From Flavobacteria bacterium MS024-2A (lineage in GTDB: Bacteria; Bacteroidota; Bacteroidia; Flavobacteriales; Flavobacteriaceae), in the NCBI GenBank assembly GCA_905182305.1, contig CAJJBB010000007.1, positions 1 through 64,000 on the forward strand: a DNA stretch of 64,000 nt, read 5' to 3'. Made by a program: the position numbers and the translations under genes. Under the pieces are notes generated by a model. The model worked only from the letters and a program-made list of their open reading frames with translations. It made no database searches and was not told where the DNA came from. How positions within the stretch are numbered: the first letter of the stretch is position 1; each line of letters opens with the position of its first letter. Below are positions 16,319-25,181 of the stretch, piece by piece.

Positions 16319-17025
16319 GTATCAATAAAATAACATTCGCTTTCTTATTTATGTCAATCGTAATTAATGCTCAACAAGTAGCTATTGCTGGAGGTGGATC
16401 CGTAATGGATTGGGCAAATTTAAAAAAGTATCAAAAAAGTAATGAAGAATTAATAAAAACACCGGACCCAAATCGTGTTGTTTTTATGGGTAATTCTATT
16501 ACCGAAGAATGGGGGAGGCTTGATAAAGACTTTTTTCTTAACAATCCTTTTGTTAATAGAGGGATTGGTGGTCAAACTACACCTCAAATGCTTATTAGGT
16601 TTAAGCCTGATGTTATTAATTTAAACCCAAAAAGCATCGTAATTATGGCTGGAATAAATGATATTGCTGGAAATACGGGTCCAATAACCATTGAAAACAC
16701 TGCTGAAAATATAATCTCAATGGCAGAAATTGCCGTTGCTAGTAATATCTCTGTTTACATTTGTTCAACAATGCCTGCAATTGACTTTCCGTGGTCTCCT
16801 GGATTAGAGCCTGGACCCAAAGTAGTAAGGCTGAATTCTGTTTTAAAAAGTTATTGTGCCAAAAAAGGCATACCCTATGTTGATTATTATTCCGTAATGG
16901 CGGATTCTAATGGCGGATTAAAAGTTCCTGAGTTTACCTCAGCAGATGATTTGGTTCATCCAAATTTGGCCGGTTATAAAGTGATGGAAAAAATCATCTT
17001 ATCGTCTTTAGATTCATTTGATTAA
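16315..17025 (+). CDS. Exported SGNH/GDSL hydrolase
   Basis: This 236-aa SGNH hydrolase has a signal peptide of about 19 residues and the four family blocks: GNSITEEW with nucleophile Ser61, GIGGQT with the oxyanion Gly, MAGINDIA with Asn, and DDLVHPNLAGY with the Asp-His pair. The family includes acetylxylan and other sugar O-acetyl esterases and lysophospholipases. It is translationally coupled to the upstream esterase, supporting a joint role on an esterified glycan. Confidence 0.85.
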   Translation: MSINKITFAFLFMSIVINAQQVAIAGGGSVMDWANLKKYQKSNEELIKTPDPNRVVFMGNSITEEWGRLDKDFFLNNPFVNRGIGGQTTPQMLIRFKPDVINLNPKSIVIMAGINDIAGNTGPITIENTAENIISMAEIAVASNISVYICSTMPAIDFPWSPGLEPGPKVVRLNSVLKSYCAKKGIPYVDYYSVMADSNGGLKVPEFTSADDLVHPNLAGYKVMEKIILSSLDSFD

Positions 17026-17125
17026 TCTTTAGAGGATTACTCAAAACATTTTTAACAAAAAAGCTGAATAGTTAATACAGCGCGTTTTACTTATATACAT
17101 GCGGTGGGAGTTGAATCGTTTTGAC

Positions 17126-17133
17126 TATCTTTG
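17126..17133 (+). promoter_or_regulatory. TATCTTTG -7 box before a short transcribed region
   Basis: This is an exact TAnnTTTG match. A hairpin AGGG-N7-CCCT and then a terminator-like stem lie just downstream, so it may drive a small RNA or the leader of the 41-aa gene. Confidence 0.45.
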
Positions 17134-17139
17134 ACGTGT

Positions 17140-17208
17140 AGGGCTTCACACCCTGCTTTTGTAAAAAGGTAGTAAGGCTATGGTTGGCTGGACCTGCCTT
17201 TTTATTTT
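17140..17208 (+). ncRNA. Putative small RNA or leader with terminal hairpin
   Basis: Downstream of the TATCTTTG box is a small hairpin (GTAGGGCTTCACACCCTG). It is followed by a stem AAAAAGGTAG/CTGCCTTTTT (17163-17172 with 17194-17203) and a T-rich tail. No ORF of note is present, and it does not fit SRP RNA, 6S RNA or a tRNA by eye. It could be a roughly 65-nt RNA or an attenuator for the 41-aa gene that starts 50 bp later. Confidence 0.3.
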
Positions 17209-17258
17209 TAAACTCTTTTATTTGTAATAGATGCTTATATTTATAAAAAATAATTCTC

Positions 17259-17384
17259 ATGAGCAGTAAATTTTTTGGAAATAGTAAAACGAAAACAGCG
17301 CAAGGCGAAAAAAATAAAAAAGTAGCAACCCCAAGAGCCACAAAAAGAACAACTGCAGTTCGAAAGACCGGAAGGGGGAAATAA
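17259..17384 (+). CDS. 41-aa basic protein
   Basis: This ORF is absent from the supplied track. From ATG at 17259 it encodes MSSKFFGNSKTKTAQGEKNK and ends ...RTTAVRKTGRGK. About a third of the residues are Lys or Arg, there is no hydrophobic segment, and the protein is low in complexity. I believe similar short basic proteins ending in GRGK occur in Flavobacteria. A role in nucleic-acid or ribosome binding is only a guess. It lies between the putative small RNA and DUF2452, next to rbfA. Confidence 0.55.
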   Translation: MSSKFFGNSKTKTAQGEKNKKVATPRATKRTTAVRKTGRGK

Positions 17385-17437
17385 AGGTGTTTCTTTCGTA
17401 ACATCCATTATCAAAAGCCATCAAACACTTATTTAGC

Positions 17438-17445
17438 TATCTTTG
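17438..17445 (+). promoter_or_regulatory. TATCTTTG -7 box for the DUF2452 gene
   Basis: This exact TAnnTTTG match ends 14 bp before the TTG start, giving a very short leader. It supports the TTG start at 17460. Confidence 0.6.
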
Positions 17446-17459
17446 CTAAAAATTATCTG

Positions 17460-17855
17460 TTGAAAGAAAAGAAGCCTGATAGTGTAGTCTGGGACGAAAC
17501 GCAAGAAAATTATATTGCTAAACTTCTGCCCTATGCAAGTAGTATAAGCGGTCCAATCATTGAAGTTCCTAATGTTGGTGCTTTTAAAAAGAAAGGTGTT
17601 GACAAAGTTTCTAAACAGTTTCAAGCAGAACTAAACGACTTACAACAAAAGATCAAAACTTTTGTTTCACTTGCTAAAGATACTCAACAGGTCTATTCTG
17701 CACGTTTTAAATTTGAACCAATTGTTGGAGAAACTTATCATCTTTACCAAGGCAAAAAAGAGACTTTTCTTTCCTTAATTCCGCCAAACCAGTGGAAGAA
17801 AGAACATTTGGGAACGTTTCTGTTAAACGGGGATTATAAATGGGAGCGTTTATAA
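17460..17855 (+). CDS. DUF2452 protein
   Basis: This 131-aa soluble protein is of the DUF2452 family, common in Flavobacteria and some proteobacteria and of unknown function. Recognisable blocks are PDSVVWDETQENYIAKLLPYA, GPIIEVPNV and ARFKFEPIVGETYHLY, with EHLGTFLLNGDYKWE at the end. It starts with TTG, supported by a -7 box just upstream. Its stop codon lies inside the terminator hairpin. Confidence 0.8.
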   Translation: MKEKKPDSVVWDETQENYIAKLLPYASSISGPIIEVPNVGAFKKKGVDKVSKQFQAELNDLQQKIKTFVSLAKDTQQVYSARFKFEPIVGETYHLYQGKKETFLSLIPPNQWKKEHLGTFLLNGDYKWERL

Positions 17856-17866
17856 GCGCTTTTTTA
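17845..17866 (+). terminator. Terminator after DUF2452
   Basis: AGCG-N8-CGCT is followed by TTTTTT. The DUF2452 stop codon is in its loop. The rbfA start is only 17 bp downstream, so readthrough is possible. Confidence 0.55.
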
Positions 17867-17882
17867 TATGTATTTTTGTTAA

Positions 17883-18284
17883 ATGGATAAACAAGAGACG
17901 CCAAGGCAAAAAAAAATAAATAAGGTTTTACAGGAAGAGGTAGCTACCCTTTTACAGGGTGCTATTAGACAGCAAAGCGTAAGTAACTTGATGATTTCCG
18001 TTACAAAAGTTCATGTAACTGCAGATTTAACCTCTGCCAAAATATACCTTAGTATTTTTCCTGCTAAAAATGCTGAAACATACTTTAAAAATTTAAAGGA
18101 AAATCGTTTTCAGCTCCGCCATGATTTATCTCAACGAATGAAGAACCAATTAAGAAGAGTCCCTGATCTATCTTTTTTCATTGATGACTCACTAGACTAT
18201 ATAGATCGGATTGAAAAAGAATTAAAAGAAGGGGAAAATCCTTTAAAAAACATAACAACACTAGCGCCAAGACAAAAAAAATAA
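17883..18284 (+). CDS. rbfA: Ribosome-binding factor A
   Basis: This 133-aa protein matches RbfA, the small KH-fold factor that helps mature the 30S subunit and the 5' end of 16S rRNA. Typical parts are RQKKINKVLQEEVATLL near the start, SVTKVHVTADLTSAKIYLSI in the middle, and RVPDLSFFIDDSLDYIDRIEKEL near the end. A TATTTTTG box lies only 4 bp before the ATG, so the transcript either starts further upstream or is leaderless. It is followed 27 bp later by an FtsX-type permease, an order common in Flavobacteria. Confidence 0.93.
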   Translation: MDKQETPRQKKINKVLQEEVATLLQGAIRQQSVSNLMISVTKVHVTADLTSAKIYLSIFPAKNAETYFKNLKENRFQLRHDLSQRMKNQLRRVPDLSFFIDDSLDYIDRIEKELKEGENPLKNITTLAPRQKK

Positions 18285-18311
18285 GCTGTCTTTAAATATT
18301 AAGTAAAAAGA

Positions 18312-19523
18312 ATGACCTATTCATTAAAAATCGCTTGGCGTTATTTCTTTTCTAAAAGTCAGCAAACGGTTATTAACCGTATTAATGTCTTCGCTTTTTT
18401 AATGGTTGTAGTTGCTACCGCATCATTATTTATAGTTCTAAGTGCCTTTGCTGGCCTTAAAGACTTTGGGCTTTCTTTCACAAACTCCTTTGATCCCGAC
18501 TATGAAATTACCCCTATTCGGGGTAAATATTTAACTCTCTCTGAAAACACGCTTTCGGAAATTGAATCTCTACCATTAATAATTTCTGTGGCACAAGAGG
18601 TGGAAGAAAAAGTTTTTCTGTCTTTTAATGAAAAAAATCAAGTTGCCTATTTAAAGGCTGTTTCGGAAAACTACACAAATGTAGTGGGGGTGGACTCTTT
18701 AATCGCTCTTGGAAATTGGCTCTCATTTAAGGGTCCTGAAGCAGTGCTTGGTTTTGGCATTGCAGGAAACATGAGTGTAGGTGTCTTTGATTACAGCACG
18801 TTTTTAAACATTACCGTTCCAAAAAAAAAGAAAACTGGTCCTTTAGATCAAAACCCTTTTTTCACTAAACCCTCGGTGGTGGTTGGCTTGTATCAAATTA
18901 GTGAAGACTTAGACAAAAAGTACGTGTTTGCTGACCTGGCTTTTGGTCAGGAATTAATGGGGCTATCCCCAAATAGTTTTTCGTCAATTGTTTTAAAAAC
19001 AGCAGAAAACGTAACCAAAAAAAAACTGGCAAAAGAAATTTCCCCCTATTTTAAAGATCCGATAAATCTAGTTTCAAGATCCGAACAAAACGCCGCCCTT
19101 CATAAAATGCTGAACGTAGAGCACCTTGCCATATATTTTATTTTTACACTAGTAATGATTATTGCTCTTTTTAATGTAATTGGTGCTTTAATTATGATGT
19201 TTTTAGATAAGCGCGGGGAAATAAAAATTCTTTTAGCAATGGGTGCTCAACCAAAAGGAATATATAAACTTTTTTTTAATGTTGGATTATTAATCTGTGG
19301 CTTTGGAGGAGGCGTTGGCATTATGCTGGGGATTATTATTGTTGGTCTACAGGCTTTGTTTCCGTTTATTTATGTTCCCGGAACCTCTTTGGCATATCCT
19401 GTTTTATTTGAATTAAAAAATGTTTTAGTTGTTCTCGGTACGGTGATGGTTTTAGGAACTTTGAGTACTGCATGGGCAACAAGAGGATTGGCTAAAAAAG
19501 CTCGGTCTTATGCCGTTTCATAA
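18312..19523 (+). CDS. LolC/E-type FtsX permease
   Basis: This 403-aa ABC permease has an N-terminal span (about 22-45), a periplasmic domain, and three C-terminal spans around EHLAIYFIFTLVMIIALFNVIGALI and MMFLDKRGEIKILLAMGAQ. The N-terminus SLKIAWRYFFSKSQQTVINRIN is the LolC/LolE opening. It is the better candidate for general lipoprotein release to LolA. It lacks an adjacent ATPase, as is usual in Flavobacteria. Its 3' end overlaps dusB tail-to-tail by 16 bp. Confidence 0.85.
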   Translation: MTYSLKIAWRYFFSKSQQTVINRINVFAFLMVVVATASLFIVLSAFAGLKDFGLSFTNSFDPDYEITPIRGKYLTLSENTLSEIESLPLIISVAQEVEEKVFLSFNEKNQVAYLKAVSENYTNVVGVDSLIALGNWLSFKGPEAVLGFGIAGNMSVGVFDYSTFLNITVPKKKKTGPLDQNPFFTKPSVVVGLYQISEDLDKKYVFADLAFGQELMGLSPNSFSSIVLKTAENVTKKKLAKEISPYFKDPINLVSRSEQNAALHKMLNVEHLAIYFIFTLVMIIALFNVIGALIMMFLDKRGEIKILLAMGAQPKGIYKLFFNVGLLICGFGGGVGIMLGIIIVGLQALFPFIYVPGTSLAYPVLFELKNVLVVLGTVMVLGTLSTAWATRGLAKKARSYAVS

Positions 19524-20533
19524 GAAGAGAATTGCTCAAGTATCTCGTTAAAAACCTCAAAAACACCAGCAGATTCGTTTGATGTAACCATTCGAGTACG
19601 AAGAGGCTTAAAGTTTGGAATGCCCTTAAAATAATTAGTATAATGTCGGCGAGTTTCAAGCACTCCTTGAGTTTCTCCCTTCCAACCAATGGCCATTTCT
19701 AAGTGACGTCTTGCTACCTCAACCCTATCTTCAATGTTAGGAGCTATTGCGTGTGTTCCTGTGGCTAAAAAGTGTTTTACTTCATCAAAAAACCATGGAT
19801 TTCCAATGCTTGCTCTACCTATCATTGCTCCGTCTAGCCCAAATTCATCTCGCATTAATTTAGCTTTCTCTGGAGAGTTTACATCTCCATTTCCGAAAAT
19901 AGGAATGTGCATGCGTTGGTTGTTTTTCACTTCGGCAATTGGCAGCCAGTTTGCATCACCTTTATACATTTGTGCTCGAGTTCTTCCGTGAATAGACAGT
20001 GCTTTTGCCCCCGCATCTTGGAGTCGTTCTGCAACTTCAACAATTTTGATCGATGAATCGTCCCATCCCAAGCGCGTTTTTACCGTAATGGGAAGGCTTG
20101 TGTGCTTGGCCATTTCCTCGGTAAGTTTAACCATTAAAGGAATGTCTCTTAAAATACCTGCGCCCGCACCTTTACTTACTACCTTTTTAACAGGACAGCC
20201 AAAATTTATATCAATTATATCTGGTTTTGAAGCCTCTACAATCTCCACTGAACGAAGCATTGAATCTAGATTAGCTCCAAAAATTTGGATTCCAACCGGG
20301 CGTTCTTTTTCGTAAATATCTAATTTTTGAACACTTTTGGCAGCATCACGGATTAAGCCTTCTGAAGAAATAAATTCTGTATAAACAACATCTGCTCCAC
20401 GTTCTTTACAAAGCGCACGAAAAGGCGGATCACTTACGTCCTCCATGGGAGCTAAAAGCAATGGAAAGTCAATTAATTCTATGTCTCCAATTTTAACCAA
20501 GTTCTTTTTTTGGTAAAAATAAAGAAAAGACAT
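19508..20533 (-). CDS. dusB: tRNA-dihydrouridine synthase B
   Basis: This flavoprotein reduces uridine to dihydrouridine in the tRNA D-loop. It has LLLAPMEDVSDPPFRALCKE at the start of the TIM barrel, the catalytic-Cys region DINFGCPVKKVVSKGAGAG, VKTRLGWDD, and GRASIGNPWFF in the phosphate-binding region. The track start gives 341 aa with an unusual leader MSFLYFYQKKN. Relatives usually begin at VKIG, so the TTG at 20500 may be the true start (330 aa). Confidence 0.92.
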   Translation of the reverse strand: MSFLYFYQKKNLVKIGDIELIDFPLLLAPMEDVSDPPFRALCKERGADVVYTEFISSEGLIRDAAKSVQKLDIYEKERPVGIQIFGANLDSMLRSVEIVEASKPDIIDINFGCPVKKVVSKGAGAGILRDIPLMVKLTEEMAKHTSLPITVKTRLGWDDSSIKIVEVAERLQDAGAKALSIHGRTRAQMYKGDANWLPIAEVKNNQRMHIPIFGNGDVNSPEKAKLMRDEFGLDGAMIGRASIGNPWFFDEVKHFLATGTHAIAPNIEDRVEVARRHLEMAIGWKGETQGVLETRRHYTNYFKGIPNFKPLRTRMVTSNESAGVFEVFNEILEQFSSYETA

Positions 20534-20708
20534 GGTATTTCGTTGATTTAGTTTCTCCAGAAAAGAGGGCTAAATTAGAAAGGCGCTTTAAAAACCCTTT
20601 TTGGGTGATCTAAATCAAAAACTTTTGTGAGGATTAATTCTAATAAAACATGAGTTTAGCAACAATAACTATATTTTATTAAAACAGAAAAGCGACAGGA
20701 CAAAGCTG

Positions 20709-20716
20709 TATATTTG
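20709..20716 (+). promoter_or_regulatory. TATATTTG -7 box for lepA
   Basis: This exact TAnnTTTG match is 23 bp upstream of the lepA ATG. Confidence 0.6.
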
Positions 20717-20739
20717 CGCTTAGCAACGAAATTGCCGAG

Positions 20740-22536
20740 ATGAAGAACATTCGAAACTTTTGTATTATTGCCCACATTGATCATGGTAAAAGCACCTTGG
20801 CAGACCGTCTTTTGGATTCTACTGGAGCTGTTACTGAGCGTGAAAAAAAAAATCAATTATTGGATAATATGGATTTGGAGCGCGAAAGAGGTATAACCAT
20901 TAAGTCCCACGCAATTCAAATGGAATATGAGCATAAGGGAGAGGCCTATGTTCTCAATCTAATTGATACCCCAGGGCATGTTGATTTTTCATACGAAGTC
21001 TCGCGTTCAATTGCAGCATGTGAAGGAGCGCTTCTCGTGGTGGATGCTGCACAAAGCATTCAGGCGCAAACCATTTCAAATCTTTATTTGGCCTTAGAAA
21101 ATGATTTAGAAATCATTCCTGTCCTTAATAAAGTAGACCTTCCCTCGGCAAACATCGAGGAGGTTACTGATGACATTGTAGATCTGCTGGGATGTAATCC
21201 TGATGATATTATCCCCGCTTCAGCAAAAACTGGTCTAGGAATTAAAGAGATTTTATCAGCAGTTATTGATCGTGTTCCTTCTCCTAAAGGAAGTGAAGAC
21301 GCCCCTTTACAGGCATTGATTTTTGATTCTGTTTATAACCCCTTTCGTGGTGTAGAAACATATTTTAGAGTTTTAAACGGAACTATTAAAAAAGGGCAAA
21401 AAATTCAATTTCTTGCTACTGGCAAAACTTATTTTGCGGATGAAATTGGAACGCTCAAATTAAAGCAAGAGCCTAAAAAAAAGATTTGTGCGGGAGATGT
21501 TGGATACCTAATTACCGGAATTAAGGAGGCTAAAGAAATTAAAGTCGGCGACACCATAACTGACCCCGAGAGAGCCACTACAGAAGCTATTTCTGGGTTT
21601 GAAGAGGTGAAGCCAATGGTATTTGCAGGAATTTATCCTGTTGACACGGAGGAATATGAAGAGCTTCGCGCCTCTATGGAAAAACTACAGCTGAACGATG
21701 CATCCTTAGTTTTCTCCCCCGAAAGTTCTGCGGCCCTTGGATTTGGTTTCCGCTGTGGCTTTTTAGGAATGCTTCATTTGGAAATTATTCAAGAGCGCTT
21801 AGAGCGTGAATTTAATATGTCCGTAATTACTACGGTTCCCAATGTTTCATACCACGCATTTACCAGAAAAAACCCGAAAGAAATTTTACTAGTAAACAAT
21901 CCTTCTGACCTTCCAGACCCTTCTTTTTTAGACCGCGTTGAAGAGCCGTATATTAAAGCTACTATTATCACAAAATCAGATTTTGTGGGAAATGTAATGT
22001 CTCTTTGTATTGAAAAAAGAGGACAGATTTCTAATCAAACATATTTAACTACAGAGCGTGTTGAGCTTACTTTTGATATGCCTCTTGCGGAAATTGTTTT
22101 TGACTTTTATGACCGTTTAAAGACAGTTTCCAAAGGCTATGCCTCTTTTGACTACGCGCCAATTGGATTACGCCCTTCTAAGCTTGTTAAGGTTGATATT
22201 CTATTAAACGCTAGCCCTGTTGACGCTCTGTCTGCTTTAATTCACACAGACAATGCCTATAATATTGGCAAAAAAATGTGTGAAAAATTACGCCAACTTA
22301 TTCCTCGACAACAGTTTGATATTCCTATTCAAGCGGCCATTGGGGCCAAAATAATATCAAGGGAGACCATTAAAGCTCTCAGAAAAGATGTTACTGCTAA
22401 ATGTTATGGTGGGGATATTTCTCGAAAAAGGAAGCTTCTTGAAAAACAGAAAAAAGGAAAGAAAAAAATGCGACAAGTTGGAAATGTAGAAATTCCACAA
22501 CAAGCTTTTATGGCGGTTTTAAAGCTAAATGATTAA
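20740..22536 (+). CDS. lepA: Elongation factor 4 (LepA)
   Basis: This 598-aa translational GTPase back-translocates stalled ribosomes. Its G1 motif is AHIDHGKST (residues about 10-18), G2 is in [10 protein letters not shown]3 is DTPGHVDF and G4 is NKVDLP. The unique LepA C-terminal domain starts around residue 490 and ends with [19 protein letters not shown]. Length and all domains are complete. It stands alone in a monocistronic unit with its own -7 box and a terminator. Confidence 0.97.
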   Translation: MKNIRNFCIIAHIDHGKSTLADRLLDSTGAVTEREKKNQLLDNMDLERERGITIKSHAIQMEYEHKGEAYVLNLIDTPGHVDFSYEVSRSIAACEGALLVVDAAQSIQAQTISNLYLALENDLEIIPVLNKVDLPSANIEEVTDDIVDLLGCNPDDIIPASAKTGLGIKEILSAVIDRVPSPKGSEDAPLQALIFDSVYNPFRGVETYFRVLNGTIKKGQKIQFLATGKTYFADEIGTLKLKQEPKKKICAGDVGYLITGIKEAKEIKVGDTITDPERATTEAISGFEEVKPMVFAGIYPVDTEEYEELRASMEKLQLNDASLVFSPESSAALGFGFRCGFLGMLHLEIIQERLEREFNMSVITTVPNVSYHAFTRKNPKEILLVNNPSDLPDPSFLDRVEEPYIKATIITKSDFVGNVMSLCIEKRGQISNQTYLTTERVELTFDMPLAEIVFDFYDRLKTVSKGYASFDYAPIGLRPSKLVKVDILLNASPVDALSALIHTDNAYNIGKKMCEKLRQLIPRQQFDIPIQAAIGAKIISRETIKALRKDVTAKCYGGDISRKRKLLEKQKKGKKKMRQVGNVEIPQQAFMAVLKLND

Positions 22537-22539
22537 TTT

Positions 22540-22565
22540 AAAGCGCCTGCTTGGTGCTTTTTTTC
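22540..22565 (+). terminator. Terminator after lepA
   Basis: AAAGCGCC pairs with GGTGCTTT (one wobble) around a 5-nt loop, followed by a T run. It starts 4 bp after the lepA stop. Confidence 0.75.
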
Positions 22566-22605
22566 TTTCCTTTATTTTTTATACATTTCCCTAGAATAAT
22601 TTCTT

Positions 22606-23067
22606 ATGGAATCTTTGAAATTTGATGTTCGAGAAGCTGCTTTAGAAGACCTTCCAAAATTAAAAGAGTTTGAGCAAAGCCTTATAGCTTTTGAAAGACC
22701 TTTTGCTCCTAATCTCAAAAAAGGTGCCATAACATATTATAACATAAATGATTTGATCGTTAGAAAAGATGCTCTCTTTTTAGTGGCGGAAATAGAAGGT
22801 AAACTTGTAGGTTCAGGTTATGGATTACTAAAAAATGCTGTTCCTTACAAAACGCCCGCTAAATTCACTTATCTCGGCTTTATGTATGTGGTCCCCTCAA
22901 ATCGTGGAAAGGGTATTGTTGGTGACATAATTGAGCGGCTGATAAAATGGTCCCATGAGAAAAACATTTATGAAATACAACTGGATGTTTATGCTGAAAA
23001 TGAATGGGCAATAAAAGCTTACGAAAAAAAGGGCTTTAAGCCCGATTTATTAAAAATGCGTCTTTGA
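22606..23067 (+). CDS. GNAT-family N-acetyltransferase
   Basis: This 153-aa GNAT enzyme has motif A YVVPSNRGKGIVGDIIERLIKW, which binds the acetyl-CoA pyrophosphate, and YAENEWAIKAYEKKGF at the end. The acceptor substrate cannot be told. The stop codon lies just before the M28 peptidase gene, whose likely start is 33 bp downstream. Confidence 0.88.
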   Translation: MESLKFDVREAALEDLPKLKEFEQSLIAFERPFAPNLKKGAITYYNINDLIVRKDALFLVAEIEGKLVGSGYGLLKNAVPYKTPAKFTYLGFMYVVPSNRGKGIVGDIIERLIKWSHEKNIYEIQLDVYAENEWAIKAYEKKGFKPDLLKMRL

Positions 23068-23099
23068 ACCCAGACAAAAATTGTTTTAAATTTCCTTAC

Positions 23100-24047
23100 A
23101 TGAAAAAATCACTCTCCGCTCTTATAGCAATTGTTCTCTCAAGCTGTATCAATCAAAGTTCTTATGACCAAGAAGCTATTCGTGATCAGATCACCACAAA
23201 AGAAACTAAAGAAATCTTATATGCCTTGGCGAATGACGACATGAAAGGCAGGGATTCAAATAGTGGGGGATATTTTAAAGCCGCCTCTTATGTGGCTGAA
23301 TATTTTAAAAAATATAATGTTGCTCCTTTTTACGAGGCTTATCGAGACTCATTAGTTACAGACAGTGTCGTTTCTTTCAATGTTGTGGGGCAGATTGGAA
23401 AATATAGCCCCAAAAGGGAAACAATACTAATCGGAGCTCATTTAGACCATATTGGCGTTCAAAACATTGAAGGAGATAATGTGTTTAATGGAGCCAACGA
23501 CAATGCTGCAGGCTCAACGGCTGTAATGCAAATTTCACGGTTTTTAGCTCAGCACTCCTGGGAGAAAAATATTATTGTTGCTCTTTTTGCAGATGAAGAA
23601 AAGGGGCTTAAAGGTGCTCATCATTTAGCAGATCGCCTAAAAGAGGAGAATGTTGATTTAGCTTATATGATAAATTTCGAAATGATTGGTACTGTATTGA
23701 CTAGTGGAGAAAACCAGGTCTATATGACCGGATACAAAATGTCGAGCATGGCAGACGAGATGAATAGAGTTTCTCCAAATTTTGTTCAGTTTCTTCCTGA
23801 GGCAAAAGAGTTAAACCTTTTTAGGCGGTCTGATAATTATGCGTTTTTTAAGGCTTTTAATATTCCCGCTCAAACCCTCTCTTCTTTTGATTTTAAAAAC
23901 TTTGATTTCTACCACAAACCAGGAGATGAGCCAGAAAGACTAGCGATAGAAAACATGAATAAAATCATTGGCTCCTCTGCCTATACCATCGCAAGGCTTT
24001 TAGAAAAAAACACGTCAATAACGCTCTTTCCTAAAGAAGAAGAATAG
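23100..24047 (+). CDS. M28-family zinc aminopeptidase, lipoprotein
   Basis: This 315-aa protein has zinc-ligand motifs GAHLDHIG, NGANDNAAG and FADEEKGLKG, and a late His in FDFYHKPGDEPE, as in M28 aminopeptidases. The track start is a TTG at 23064, but ATG at 23100 gives a clean lipoprotein signal (MKKSLSALIAIVLSSC) and is preferred. It should be anchored in the envelope and release N-terminal residues from peptides. Confidence 0.88.
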   Translation: MKKSLSALIAIVLSSCINQSSYDQEAIRDQITTKETKEILYALANDDMKGRDSNSGGYFKAASYVAEYFKKYNVAPFYEAYRDSLVTDSVVSFNVVGQIGKYSPKRETILIGAHLDHIGVQNIEGDNVFNGANDNAAGSTAVMQISRFLAQHSWEKNIIVALFADEEKGLKGAHHLADRLKEENVDLAYMINFEMIGTVLTSGENQVYMTGYKMSSMADEMNRVSPNFVQFLPEAKELNLFRRSDNYAFFKAFNIPAQTLSSFDFKNFDFYHKPGDEPERLAIENMNKIIGSSAYTIARLLEKNTSITLFPKEEE

Positions 24048-24072
24048 GATTTGCATCGTTGTTTTTTCCGTG

Positions 24073-24080
24073 TATCTTTG
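24073..24080 (+). promoter_or_regulatory. TATCTTTG -7 box with TTG at -33
   Basis: TTG at 24051-24053, a 19-bp spacer and TATCTTTG form a near-perfect Bacteroidota promoter. It lies inside the longer ORF of the track and shows that the shorter start at 24095 is real. Confidence 0.7.
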
Positions 24081-24094
24081 AGAAAAGCAACTTC

Positions 24095-24304
24095 ATGATC
24101 GTAACTGATTTCAATGGCACTGCACTTCAGGAAGGAGATAGCGTAAAGGTTTATAAAGACCTAAAGGTCAAGGGGGCTGGTATTACATTAAAAAGAGTGC
24201 CCGTTATTAAAAATATCCGCCTTACTAATGATCCTTCTGAAATAGGTTGTAAAATTAAAAAAACAGTAATCATTTTGCGTACTGAATTTGTCCAGAAAAC
24301 GTAA
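24095..24304 (+). CDS. YjdM/PhnA-type protein (C-terminal domain form)
   Basis: This 69-aa protein matches the C-terminal domain of the YjdM (formerly PhnA) family: VTDFNGTALQEGDSVKVYKDL and KRVPVIKNIRL. The N-terminal zinc-ribbon domain of the full protein is absent, as in many Bacteroidota forms. The family was once linked to alkylphosphonate use, but its function is unclear. I moved the start from 24059 to ATG 24095 because a strong promoter lies just upstream. Confidence 0.85.
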   Translation: MIVTDFNGTALQEGDSVKVYKDLKVKGAGITLKRVPVIKNIRLTNDPSEIGCKIKKTVIILRTEFVQKT

Positions 24305-24318
24305 CCCTTATTCTGCTT

Positions 24319-25181
24319 ATGGCCTTTAGCTCATTTAAAAAATTATTGTTTGGCTTTGCGTTTTCTCCTTCCTTAAGAGCAAACGTTTTTGAGGTTACCC
24401 GCTTGGCTTCTTTTTTTAATGCTGAACTTATTTTTGTTCATGTTGGAGAAAAAACAACAAGAAAGAAACTCAATTTGAAGCTCTTTTAGAAGAGTGCCCA
24501 TTAAAGCCTCGCGATGTTTCTGTTTTTTGGAAAAAAGGAGAGCCTATAAAAACATTGGCCAACTGCTGTGAAGAATTTGGAGTGGACTTGTTGCTTTTGG
24601 GTGCATTAAAAAGAGAAAATGTGGTTAAATACTATTTGGGCTCAATCGCACGAAAACTAACCCGTGAAGCGCCTTGTTCAGTGCTTTTAATGCTAAAGCC
24701 CTCTATTGAGAGGATTCCTTGTAAGCATATTGTTGTTAATGGATTTGACAGCCCGCAAACTCAAGAGACTGTTGAGGCTGCTTTTTCTGTAGGATGCGCC
24801 TTATCCTCAGAAAAAATAACCCTCGTAGAAGAAATTAGCGAATCTAGAGTTGCTGTTTCTGTTGATGACGACCGTAGTCTTCGAAAGGCAACCTTAAGAA
24901 AAGAAAAGATAGATCGTGAAGAAAAAATAAGGGTAACCGATATTATTAAAAAAATACCCTTGGCTAAAACAAAGAGATTAAAATGGGAAACACAAAGTAT
25001 TTTTGGTAGTAGAGGATATTCTATTGGTCATTATGCTCGTGTTGTGCGGGCTGATTTATTAATAATGAATGCACAAGAAAAGCCTCGTTTTTATCATCGT
25101 TTTTTTCCACAAGATTTAGAACACATTCTAGCTGAGCTACCAACAGATGTTTTAATCATTCAGTCTAAAAAAAATGGGTAA
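24319..25181 (+). pseudogene. Universal stress protein gene with a frameshift
   Basis: ATG at 24319 opens a UspA-like protein (MAFSSFKKLLFGFAFSPSLR) that stops at 24487-24489. The same protein continues in another frame as QFEALLEECPLKPRDVSVFW, and then joins the track ORF at 24555 (DLLLLGALKRENVVKYYLGS, SVLLM). The offset equals a one-base deletion (or a two-base insertion) near 24460-24475. The rebuilt product would be about 287 aa with two USP-like halves. The downstream half keeps good coding quality, so this is either a recent mutation or a sequence error. It overlaps the SulP transporter gene by 8 nt. Confidence 0.75.

Noticed and set aside
17140-17208. SRP (4.5S) or 6S RNA candidate
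   Set aside because: The conserved SRP tip sequence and the 6S open-bulge layout are absent; it is too short for 6S RNA.
17087-17404. 105-aa minus-strand ORF
   Set aside because: It is a shadow opposite the putative small RNA and the 41-aa basic protein; the sequence is low-complexity and has no recognisable domain.
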